Shown here: positions 1-7,330 of the stretch, in pieces | How positions within the stretch are numbered: the first letter of the stretch is position 1 | Layout of the letters: each line of letters starts with the position of its first letter | Assembly: GCA_030587435.1 (NCBI GenBank) | Contig: JAUQZC010000060.1 | Location: 1 to 7,622, forward strand | Direction: 5' to 3' | Source: Candidatus Baldrarchaeota archaeon | GTDB taxonomy: Archaea; Asgardarchaeota; Baldrarchaeia; Baldrarchaeales; DXJG01 | Length of the DNA stretch: 7,622 bases | Notes under the pieces: generated by a model | Database searches by the model: none | Seen by the model: only the letters and a program-made list of their open reading frames with translations | Told to the model about the DNA's origin: nothing | Position numbers and translations under genes: made by a program

Positions 1-26
1 CTTTCATCTATTTTTTAAGTTTTACT

Positions 27-44
27 TTTTTATATAATTTTCCT
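27..44 (-). promoter_or_regulatory. Possible promoter for a gene leaving the window on the left
   Basis: The minus strand reads GGAAAATTATATAAAAAA, a TATA-like element with a purine-rich flank. A start about 26 bases on would fall near position 10, next to an ATG at 7-5, suggesting a leaderless gene whose body is outside the window. The rest of 1-183 shows no gene. Read on the plus strand, the same DNA has T-runs (11-16, 26-31) that could instead stop an incoming transcript. Confidence 0.25.
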
Positions 45-96
45 TGAAATTATCCAGTTTTATGTTGGAAAATAACTACTTTCTTAACTTTAACTG

Positions 97-110
97 AGAG
101 AAAATATGAT
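97..110 (-). terminator. Pyrimidine-rich stretch downstream of the rbsD remnant
   Basis: The minus strand reads ATCATATTTTCTCT, identical to the stretch at the Lrp 3' end (1760-1773), here 74 bases past the rbsD stop. It is a weak candidate for a transcription stop of the kinase/rbsD unit. Confidence 0.2.
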
Positions 111-183
111 CAAGGTTTTGTATATCCATTCTTATGAATAAATAATATTAAGATAATGCAAATTTGGAACACTACTCCGTAAA

Positions 184-552
184 TTAATATATGATATTTA
201 AATAAGGTGTAAATTCGCTTGTTTTTATGATGGCTTTTGCTTGCTTTGAAATCTCTTTAAACCTCTCATGGGAAACTTCCTTTATTGGAATGCTCTTCAA
301 TAGTTTTTTCTTGTATATCTCAGGCTTACTTCTCTCATATTCTTTGCTATTATTGCGCTTTCAACCTCTAATTCTTCTAAGATAAGTTTTAGAGTATCTA
401 AGAATCTTGATATGTTCTTAGTCAAGATGAAGTCTATTCTTTTGGCTTCTTTTGGTACAGAAAACCTGCATCGCAAAATACAACCATATTTTTACGGCCT
501 AAACTCGCAATAACTTTTGATAACTCGGGATGAAGTGTACGACTTTTTCCAT
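184..552 (-). pseudogene. rbsD: Broken D-ribose pyranase gene (RbsD/FucU family), three apparent frameshifts
   Basis: RbsD interconverts pyranose and furanose ribose before phosphorylation. The family pattern is readable in three successive frames. HPELSKVIASLG...VVFCDAGF lies at 532-461; VPKEAKRIDFILT...SAIIAK at 458-342; [14 protein letters not shown]...SHERFKEIS...FTPYLNIIY at 341-184, then TAA. Each junction is explained by one lost base: an A in the A-run at 544-548 (restoring the ATG at 552), a C near 460 (restoring DAGFPVP), and a G at 342/341 (restoring AKEYE). Repaired, it would be about 123 residues, slightly shorter than typical RbsD. The upstream AAGGTG at 561-566 suits the ATG at 552. 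The gene follows the PfkB stop by 66 bp in the same direction, the classic rbsK-rbsD pairing. The His usually after 'SLG' reads Arg. Conserved motifs are intact, so the break is recent or reflects assembly indel errors. Confidence 0.82.
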
Positions 553-618
553 GATCAATACACCTTCAATAAAATATTTAACGTAGGTATTACATCTAAC
601 ACCTAAGTTGAAAATGAA

Positions 619-1614
619 TTATACTTCAATGTATTCTATTTTTACCGCATTTCGCCATTTTACTACGAATTTTTCTAGTTCTGGTAATGTTGGTATTCCT
701 TCAGTTGCTCCTTTATGCATGCATGCATGTGCTCCAGCTGCATTGGCGAAAAGTATGCATTTCTCTAAGCCCCAGCCTTTAATCAAACCAACAAGGAAAG
801 CCGCGTTCCATGCATCGCCTGCACCAGTGGTATCCACAGGTTCTATCTGGAAAGCAGATGCTTTAATCCCTTTACCAGTATCTTTTAATATAAGTGATCC
901 TTCCCCGCCAATTTTAATTCCTACGATTTTTAATCCATATTCCAAGGCTTTTTTTGCAGCTTTTAGAGGATCAAGTTCACCTAAGATGAATGCAGCTTCT
1001 TCTCTCGAAAACATAGCTATATCTACTTTCTTCAAAACCTTACTATAGACTTCATTTATTTCATCTTGGTTATTCCATACGTCTAAGCGAAGTGTTGGAT
1101 CAAAAGAAATTTGTACCTTGTTTTTTGCTGCTATATCAATTGCTCTAAAGACGGCTTCCCTGGACGGTTCTTGCGACATAGCAAACCCGCTGATGTGAAG
1201 AATTTTAGCTTGTGCAATGTATTCTTCATCAATGTCACCGGGTGAAAGAAGATTATCGGCAGTTCCCTTGACCCAAGGTTCTCTATAAAAAAGAAAAGAT
1301 TTTTCACCTGTGTTAGGGTCATTGGCTATAAAGGTGATGGTTGTACGTGCATTTTTTCTTTTCACACGGGTTATATCTACGCCGTTCTTTTTTAACTCAC
1401 TGATTAAGAAATCTCCAAATGGGTCGTTACCTACAGCAGCAATAACCCCCGTCTCTACCCCAAGTTTTTTAGCCACTATCATGCAGTTCATTGGCGCTCC
1501 GCCTAATCTTTTCAAGAAACTCGGCACATTAACATGAAAACCTTGTTCTAAGGCAACAAAGTCTACTAAAATTTCACCTATACCAATAATTTCAGGCAAA
1601 CTTCCAACCCCCAC
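619..1614 (-). CDS. PfkB-family carbohydrate kinase (ribokinase/fructokinase-like)
   Basis: Phosphorylates a sugar or nucleoside-derived substrate with ATP or ADP. 331 residues, full length. PfkB signature 1 is present as GGAPMN (38-43); signature 2 as DTTGAGDAWNAAFL (261-274) with the GAGD anion hole and catalytic base Asp267. GVDITRV (78-84), SFLFYREP (106-113) and FDPTLRLDVW (171-180) resemble bacterial fructokinases. The substrate is not decided by sequence. The broken rbsD immediately downstream points to ribose, while the RuBisCO pathway next door makes a ribose-1-phosphate kinase (as in Thermococcus) a second option. Start: GTG at 1614, with a TGA directly before it, so nothing longer is possible; a TTG at 1599 preceded by GGGGGTTGGAAG is the alternative and would remove five residues. 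Its TATA element implies a near-leaderless mRNA separate from the RuBisCO operon. Confidence 0.9.
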   Translation of the reverse strand: MGVGSLPEIIGIGEILVDFVALEQGFHVNVPSFLKRLGGAPMNCMIVAKKLGVETGVIAAVGNDPFGDFLISELKKNGVDITRVKRKNARTTITFIANDPNTGEKSFLFYREPWVKGTADNLLSPGDIDEEYIAQAKILHISGFAMSQEPSREAVFRAIDIAAKNKVQISFDPTLRLDVWNNQDEINEVYSKVLKKVDIAMFSREEAAFILGELDPLKAAKKALEYGLKIVGIKIGGEGSLILKDTGKGIKASAFQIEPVDTTGAGDAWNAAFLVGLIKGWGLEKCILFANAAGAHACMHKGATEGIPTLPELEKFVVKWRNAVKIEYIEV

Positions 1615-1645
1615 TCATATAACTAAAAAATTGTAGAACATTAAC

Positions 1646-1656
1646 ATATAAATTTT
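1646..1656 (-). promoter_or_regulatory. TATA-type promoter of the PfkB kinase gene
   Basis: The minus strand reads AAAATTTATAT. The expected start is about 1622, only a few bases before the GTG at 1614, so the mRNA is probably leaderless or nearly so. That fits the absence of a ribosome site upstream of this GTG. Confidence 0.5.
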
Positions 1657-1759
1657 AGGAGAGAAAATGATAATAGCCATTATTACTATAAAAACTTAGA
1701 AGAAAACGCGATTGCTTTGCAGTTTTATCTTTCTTAAATTAGATATCAAAACTTACAAT

Positions 1760-1773
1760 AGAGAAAATATGAT
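1760..1773 (-). terminator. Pyrimidine-rich stretch at the Lrp 3' end
   Basis: The minus strand reads ATCATATTTTCTCT immediately at and after the Lrp stop. The same 14 bases recur at 97-110 downstream of the rbsD remnant. Archaeal transcription commonly ends in T-rich stretches without a hairpin, so this is a candidate terminator; the T-run is short and the call is weak. Confidence 0.25.
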
Positions 1774-2213
1774 TAATATTTTTTAATACAAAAATCTATA
1801 CTTACTTTGTCGACTTCTTTTATTTTTCCTAGTTGATTATTAACAAAGTTTGCTAGGTCTTTGTGGTCTTTGAAGAAGCCGTATAATATTAGGTCGTGGG
1901 TTCCTATTGTTTCAAACACTATTACTCTGTCTTTCAGATTAGTTATTTCTCTTGCTACCCTCTCACTTTGCCCCGGTTTGACGTTTACTTCTATGAATGC
2001 TAATATTCCCTTTTTAAGTTTCATTGGATCCGTAATTGCTATGAAGCCAAGTATTATTCCTTCTTTGATTAGTCTGGCTACTCTGTTGCTTACGGTTTGA
2101 GGAGACATTTTTAGCATTTTAGCGATTTCTCTGAAAGAGGTTCTTGCATTGTTCTGTAAGATTTCTACGATCTTTAGATCAATTTCATCAAGTTTAACTT
2201 CTTCCTCTTCCAA
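1773..2213 (-). CDS. Lrp/AsnC family transcriptional regulator
   Basis: 146 residues, typical of the family. The N-terminal winged helix-turn-helix (about 8-60) carries the family pattern LDEIDLKIVEILQNNARTSF, then the recognition region MSPQTVSNRVARLIKEGII. The C-terminal RAM ligand-binding and oligomerisation domain (about 67-143) includes GILAFIEVNV and the GTHDLIL turn where amino acids or other small effectors usually bind. The start is TTG at 2213, preceded by AGGGGAAAGGT; an in-frame TAG at 2226-2228 limits any extension, and the only other codon between is ATT. It lies downstream of RuBisCO in the same direction with its own promoter. Control of the RuBisCO operon, itself, or the adjacent kinase is inferred from position; the effector cannot be read from the sequence. 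Confidence 0.93.
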   Translation of the reverse strand: MEEEEVKLDEIDLKIVEILQNNARTSFREIAKMLKMSPQTVSNRVARLIKEGIILGFIAITDPMKLKKGILAFIEVNVKPGQSERVAREITNLKDRVIVFETIGTHDLILYGFFKDHKDLANFVNNQLGKIKEVDKVSIDFCIKKY

Positions 2214-2245
2214 AATACCTTTCCCCTACAATTTAACATATGCAC

Positions 2246-2264
2246 CTAACAGTGTAGAGGTTAG
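2246..2264. promoter_or_regulatory. Short palindrome at the Lrp gene's predicted transcription start
   Basis: CTAAC (2246-2250) and GTTAG (2260-2264) form 5-base inverted arms with a 9-base spacer, centred within a few bases of the predicted start. Lrp-family proteins commonly autoregulate by binding such sites, so this may be an operator. The arms are short, so chance is not excluded. Confidence 0.3.
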
Positions 2265-2270
2265 ATTAAC

Positions 2271-2283
2271 GAAATATAAAATT
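2271..2283 (-). promoter_or_regulatory. TATA-type promoter of the Lrp/AsnC gene
   Basis: The minus strand reads AATTTTATATTTC just after the RuBisCO stop, identical over 13 bases to the operon promoter at 6739-6751. The predicted start is near 2251, leaving a leader of about 38 bases before the TTG at 2213. Confidence 0.5.
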
Positions 2284-2296
2284 GCTGTGATTTAAG

Positions 2297-3595
2297 TTAT
2301 TGTTCATCGGCGAAAGCTTTTTCCACGTATAGTTGTCCCCACTTTTTGAGTGCCGCATCAAGTTCTGGATGATCTTTAGCATATTCATCTAATGGTATTC
2401 CTTTTACAACTGCTTCTATTGCTTGTCTCATAGCTTTTGCACCAGCTCTTGTTCCCCAAGGATGTCCATGTATTCCTCCGCCAGCATTTATTACAATATC
2501 TTTACCTAAGAGTTCTACGTTTATGGGCACTATTCCTGGATGTATACCTCCAGAAGCTACTGGAAAAACAGTTTTTAAACCATGCCAGTCTGATCTGAGG
2601 AAGTCGTTTATTTTTCTAATGTATTTCGCTTCTCCTTTAACCCCCATTTTTCCTGCGGCTGTTCCTGTGTGTAGTTGATCTCCTCCTGCGAGTCTTACAA
2701 GTTTTGCAATTACCATCATCGATATTCCATGTTTTGAGTTTCGTGTCAATGCTGCGTGCATAGCTCTATGAATATGTAACGGTACTTTTATTGAGGGGTC
2801 TTCAGCAAGTACTTGAACTGCTGAGAAACTTGTTGTTAATACGTCTATCATTAGACAGTTTGCTCCGTTTTCTATAGCCATGTCTGCTAGTTCTAGCATT
2901 TTGTTGTAGGTTGCTGTTATGTTTAAAGCGTAGAGTGCTGTTTTTCCGGTTTCCTCTTTTACTTGGTCTAGTTTTTCCATTACTTTTGTTAATCTTTCCT
3001 CTATGGGGCAGAATTTTTGGCTTGTTAATGTTTCGTCATCTTTTATGAGGTCTACGCCGCCCATAGCTGCTTCATATGCTACATTTGCTGTTTGCTGAGG
3101 GTTTAATCCTACTTTGGGTTTTATTATTGTTCCTAGATGTGGTCTTCGATCTTCAAGTGTTCCTACTATTTTTCTTGCTCCCTCTAACCCTATTTTTGGC
3201 CCTGGATATGCTTTGACGTATTCTTTTGGCATTTCTAGGTCAAGAAGTTTGCAGTTTTTTAATTGTGACAGACCGAAGAGGTTTCCTGCAACTGTTGAGA
3301 GAAGATTTGGTATTCCCCCCGTCTCAGGGTCGAAAAGTTCTAGTGGGAACGCTATTTTTACAATGCCTTCATTTTTGTTTTCGTATTGGAACACTTTTGC
3401 CGCTAATTTTTTCCTTATCCATTCTGTTTCTGTTGTTACTTCAGTCCATGTTCCTATGCTCTCCTCGATAGCGATTTGCTCTCCAGCTTTAATCGTTGGA
3501 TATGTACTCTCAACATAATATGTTGCAATGATGTAATTATCTGGGTCTATTTCTTCAGGCGTTGCAATAAATGTTGGGTCAACTTTAACATCCAA
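2297..3595 (-). CDS. rbcL: Ribulose-1,5-bisphosphate carboxylase large subunit, form III (archaeal)
   Basis: Carboxylates ribulose-1,5-bisphosphate to two 3-phosphoglycerate; in archaea without phosphoribulokinase it drains nucleoside-derived pentose into central carbon metabolism. 432 residues, normal for form III. The active site is complete: EESIGTWT (44-51) and GNLFG (104-108) from the N-terminal domain; Lys159 and Lys161 in IIKPK; carbamylated Lys185 with Asp187 and Glu188 in LIKDDE; His276-Arg277 in HIHRAMHA; His309; loop-6 Lys316 in GTAAGKMG; SGG at 348-350; and GGG at 372-374 before HGHPWG. This excludes a RuBisCO-like (form IV) protein. No small-subunit gene is present, as expected. 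Form III is inferred from sequence character and the isomerase neighbour; the subtype (III-a, b or c) needs a tree. The stop is 83 bp from the Lrp start with no clear terminator, so read-through is possible. Confidence 0.96.
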   Translation of the reverse strand: MDVKVDPTFIATPEEIDPDNYIIATYYVESTYPTIKAGEQIAIEESIGTWTEVTTETEWIRKKLAAKVFQYENKNEGIVKIAFPLELFDPETGGIPNLLSTVAGNLFGLSQLKNCKLLDLEMPKEYVKAYPGPKIGLEGARKIVGTLEDRRPHLGTIIKPKVGLNPQQTANVAYEAAMGGVDLIKDDETLTSQKFCPIEERLTKVMEKLDQVKEETGKTALYALNITATYNKMLELADMAIENGANCLMIDVLTTSFSAVQVLAEDPSIKVPLHIHRAMHAALTRNSKHGISMMVIAKLVRLAGGDQLHTGTAAGKMGVKGEAKYIRKINDFLRSDWHGLKTVFPVASGGIHPGIVPINVELLGKDIVINAGGGIHGHPWGTRAGAKAMRQAIEAVVKGIPLDEYAKDHPELDAALKKWGQLYVEKAFADEQ

Positions 3596-3602
3596 ACCGT
3601 TT

Positions 3603-3608
3603 ACCTCC
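3603..3608 (-). promoter_or_regulatory. Ribosome-binding site fixing the TTG start of RuBisCO
   Basis: GGAGGT on the minus strand, followed by AAACGGT and the TTG at 3595. The strong site at ideal spacing in the 16-base gap after the isomerase decides for the TTG start, where no ATG is available. Confidence 0.8.
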
Positions 3609-3611
3609 CTT

Positions 3612-5502
<1,891 letters not shown>

Positions 5503-5543
5503 ACATATTCCCCCTTCATCACTCCTTTAAAATTTTGAAACTA

Positions 5544-5560
5544 TGAAATTTAAAATTATC
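5544..5560 (-). promoter_or_regulatory. Possible internal promoter for prs
   Basis: The 185-bp gap upstream of prs is A+T-rich and carries on the minus strand GATAATTTTAAATTTCA, with a TTTAAA-type core centred near 5552. A start near 5526 would leave a leader of about 24 bases holding the ribosome site (AGGGGG at 5511-5516) before the ATG at 5502. If real, prs, the isomerase and RuBisCO could be expressed without the aIF2B-like gene. No other feature was found in this gap. Confidence 0.3.
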
Positions 5561-5687
5561 TCGTTAAATTTCTTTTTTTCAAATAGACAATGTCCACTAA
5601 TCCCAAAAACCCCTAAAACACAGGTTCCAAACTTTACCGCTTTAAACAATTTTGGATATAGAAAGACGATAATGAAAGCATGTTTTG

Positions 5688-6650
5688 TTAGTCCAATAGT
5701 TTTATTTCGAATGTTGGCCACCCGTAAAGCTCTTTTAGCATATATATTACTCCTTGTGGTGGTATTACGCCCTTTTCGGTTATTATAAGATCTATGTACT
5801 CAGGAGGAGTAACATCAAAAGCTGGGTTACGAATGTTTAAACTTGAATATTCCTTTATGAAATCCATAGGTGCAACTAAGTTTGGATCTCTTTCTTCAAT
5901 CTCTATTAACTCCCCTAGCATCGTTTCTTGGCTGAACTTGTATGTTCCAGCCGTTACGAAAACTCTAACCCTTGCTTCATGTGCAGCTAAAGCAATAAGA
6001 GATGACCCAATTTTATTTATTACCGCTCCATTTGCAGCTATCGCCTCGGCACCTAAGAGAACTTTATCTACGTCTTTCATGAAGAATCTGGCTGCTGAAT
6101 CAACTATTAAAGTTGTAGGCACGTTTATTTCATTTAGCTTGTTTGCCATTATTCTTCCTTGAAACTCTGGTCTCGTCTCGGTGACGATTACCTCAATTTT
6201 CTTTTCTTTTGATGTTTTCTCTATTACCTTGAAAACTGTTGTGCTAAAGCCGTGTGTGAGTACGATGTCACCGTCCTGTATTCTACGTGACCCGATTTCA
6301 GCGATTTTTTCAATGGATGTTTCTATGCGGTCTCTAAACTCCAAAATTTCATCATATACTTTTTTCTTGGCTTCTTCTATGCTTATTTCTTCTTCTTCAG
6401 CTTTTTTGATTCTATAAAGGGCGAAACGTATACCGTTTGCTAGTAACATTGTTGTTGGGCGAGCCTTAACCAGTATTTTGCCAGAGTTTAAGACCTCGTT
6501 GTAGAGTTCGCTTAAATTTTTAACTTTTGAATTTAAAATTGCATTTGCTAAAGCTTTGAGAGCTATTATGGTTACTCCAGTGGCACCATGTATTTTTCTT
6601 TTCTTTATCTCTTCTGCAGCTTCAAAGATTTCAGGAAACACGTTAACCAT
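5688..6650 (-). CDS. aIF2B-like protein (eIF2B alpha/beta/delta family), isomerase paralogue lacking catalytic residues
   Basis: 320 residues, full length for the eIF2B/MtnA/ribose-1,5-bisphosphate isomerase superfamily: helical N-terminal domain (about 1-115) and Rossmann-like C-terminal domain (about 120-315). It is a clear paralogue of the isomerase two genes downstream, sharing TETRPEFQGR-type, DSAARFF and NGAVINKIG motifs. It differs at key sites. The catalytic Cys of the isomerase (LTHC) reads Gly134 (LTHG), the catalytic Asp (GAD) reads Glu202 (GAE), the substrate-binding RGAG reads HGAT (residues 21-24), and AAETYKF reads TAGTYKF. THGFSTTV and GAE instead resemble the non-enzymatic eIF2B subunits. 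It is therefore probably not an isomerase; a regulatory partner of the isomerase or a translation-factor-like role is inferred. Start ATG at 6650 with GGTGGTC at 6655-6661. First gene of the operon; a 185-bp gap precedes prs. Confidence 0.85.
   Translation of the reverse strand: MVNVFPEIFEAAEEIKKRKIHGATGVTIIALKALANAILNSKVKNLSELYNEVLNSGKILVKARPTTMLLANGIRFALYRIKKAEEEEISIEEAKKKVYDEILEFRDRIETSIEKIAEIGSRRIQDGDIVLTHGFSTTVFKVIEKTSKEKKIEVIVTETRPEFQGRIMANKLNEINVPTTLIVDSAARFFMKDVDKVLLGAEAIAANGAVINKIGSSLIALAAHEARVRVFVTAGTYKFSQETMLGELIEIEERDPNLVAPMDFIKEYSSLNIRNPAFDVTPPEYIDLIITEKGVIPPQGVIYMLKELYGWPTFEIKLLD
5752..5831 (-). repeat. 80-bp tract identical to 3715-3794 (copy in the aIF2B-like gene)
   Basis: Base-for-base identical over 80 bases to the corresponding segment of the ribose-1,5-bisphosphate isomerase gene. 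It encodes the conserved C-terminal stretch from [12 protein letters not shown] to GVIPPQ (residues 274-299), with all 26 codons the same including every synonymous position. Identity breaks off sharply at both ends, suggesting gene conversion. Confidence 0.9.
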
Positions 6651-6702
6651 AGTTGACCACCATACAGGAATATGTGAAGCATTCTAACGCGCAAGTATTG
6701 GT

Positions 6703-6732
6703 AGCATGTCTACATGGAACAGATGACATGCT
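6703..6732. promoter_or_regulatory. Operator-like inverted repeat over the predicted operon start
   Basis: AGCATGTC (6703-6710) and GACATGCT (6725-6732) are perfect 8-base inverted arms with a 14-base spacer. The spacer and left arm also contain the nested palindrome CATGT-CT-ACATG (6705-6716). The predicted transcription start (about 6719) falls inside it, just downstream of the TATA element, where a bound dimeric regulator would block initiation. The regulator is unknown; the Lrp protein encoded in the window is one candidate. Confidence 0.45.
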
Positions 6733-6738
6733 TAATTT

Positions 6739-6752
6739 GAAATATAAAATTC
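6739..6752 (-). promoter_or_regulatory. TATA-type promoter of the aIF2B-like/prs/isomerase/RuBisCO operon
   Basis: On the minus strand this reads GAATTTTATATTTC, a good archaeal TATA element. With the usual spacing of about 26 bases from the TATA centre, transcription would begin near 6719, giving a leader of about 69 bases before the ATG at 6650. The element is itself flanked by TTTGAA (6736-6741) and TTCAAA (6750-6755). Thirteen bases are identical to the element upstream of the Lrp gene at 2271-2283. The assignment is by pattern and position only. Confidence 0.55.
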
Positions 6753-6828
6753 AAAATTTAAGTCTTTACTATTCAAAGTACGTTCTCCCAGTTATTGTAA
6801 ATGTTTCCTTTAATGACTTGTCTAACTC

Positions 6829-6848
6829 AAACATTTTATGTAATGTTT
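6829..6848. repeat. Inverted repeat around the PIN stop codon
   Basis: AAACATT and AATGTTT are perfect 7-base complementary arms separated by 6 bases that contain the stop codon of the PIN gene. It could fold as a small A+T-rich hairpin at the mRNA 3' end. No T-run follows on the minus strand, so it is not a classical terminator; mRNA 3'-end protection or chance are both possible. Confidence 0.35.
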
Positions 6849-7330
6849 CCGTTTGTAGTTTTGATAGCTATTTTAACACCTTTACTTGTAGCTAGTTTTT
6901 GCACAACCTTATTAATCGTCTTATCATTTGACACAAGAATTGTTTTTCGTCCTTCTAAAGCTTTTTGTAGTGCTAACACCACTATGGTATGATCAGCTTT
7001 GACCTCATGTTCCGCCTTACTTTCGTAAATCGCTATAGCTTTACGTGCTTCATCAAGAAGCTTTGAGAAACGTTTATATTTTATTGATGTTACAACAAGC
7101 TTTCCTTCGCTCACAAGAGTCTCTATTTCTTTAACTGAGTCTTCTACAATTTTTCTAAGTTTATCCGTTTTTATCTCACGTAATTTTAATTTTGGTTTTT
7201 CTATTAGCTCTTCTTTGACCCTAGAAGTTATTAGACATGTTTTATCTTTGATGTATTGTGTTAGCTTACCTTTACGTTGCAAAGCAATAATTGCGCTGGC
7301 ATTTAAGATGTATATTGGTTTCTCGCTCAA
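6836..7330 (-). CDS. PIN-domain protein, putative VapC-like toxin/ribonuclease
   Basis: 164 residues, close to the usual size of a single PIN domain. PIN proteins are Mg-dependent ribonucleases using three or four acidic residues; many are VapC toxins cleaving tRNA or rRNA. Visible here: the N-terminal strand IYILNASAIIAL (residues 6-17), the second acidic site in VKEEL (Glu40), the third in ADHTIVVLAL (Asp113) and the fourth in ILVSNDKTI (Asp136). Oddly, the first site, normally Asp (xxLDASAL), is Asn10, so catalysis may be weakened or lost. The start is TTG at 7330, overlapping the stop of the upstream HTH gene by TTGA, with a GAGG-type ribosome site just upstream. The next gene lies 185 bp away behind its own promoter, so this pair looks separate from the RuBisCO operon. 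A PIN-fold RNA-processing protein rather than a toxin is possible. Confidence 0.75.
   Translation of the reverse strand: MSEKPIYILNASAIIALQRKGKLTQYIKDKTCLITSRVKEELIEKPKLKLREIKTDKLRKIVEDSVKEIETLVSEGKLVVTSIKYKRFSKLLDEARKAIAIYESKAEHEVKADHTIVVLALQKALEGRKTILVSNDKTINKVVQKLATSKGVKIAIKTTNGNIT

Noticed and set aside
713..729. ATGC tandem run in the kinase gene
   Set aside because: It is only about four units, encodes part of AHACMHK within the intact PfkB C-terminus, and needs no explanation beyond codon choice.
608..1048. Plus-strand open frames over the kinase, RuBisCO, isomerase and prs genes
   Set aside because: They are mirror frames of well-supported minus-strand genes, lack family motifs, and have low-complexity Ser/Phe-rich translations.
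5601..5620. Possible terminator between the aIF2B-like gene and prs (T-runs separated by GGGG on the minus strand)
   Set aside because: The T-runs are only 4-5 bases and no stable stem is evident; prs coupling to the upstream gene cannot be excluded on this basis.
5527..5721. Possible 64-residue minus-strand protein in the gap between the aIF2B-like gene and prs
   Set aside because: It begins with a GTG inside the end of the aIF2B-like gene, shows no recognisable motif or ribosome site, and occupies A+T-rich intergenic DNA with a promoter-like element; most likely chance.
6684..6707. Seven-codon mini-frame (MLPILAR) in the operon leader
   Set aside because: No ribosome site precedes it, it overlaps the operator-like palindrome, and a frame this short is expected by chance; not enough to claim a leader peptide.
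6798..6851. Short direct repeat TGTAA(A)TGTTTCC around the PIN gene end
   Set aside because: The match is under 15 bases and imperfect in A+T-rich DNA; no sign of an insertion or duplication boundary.
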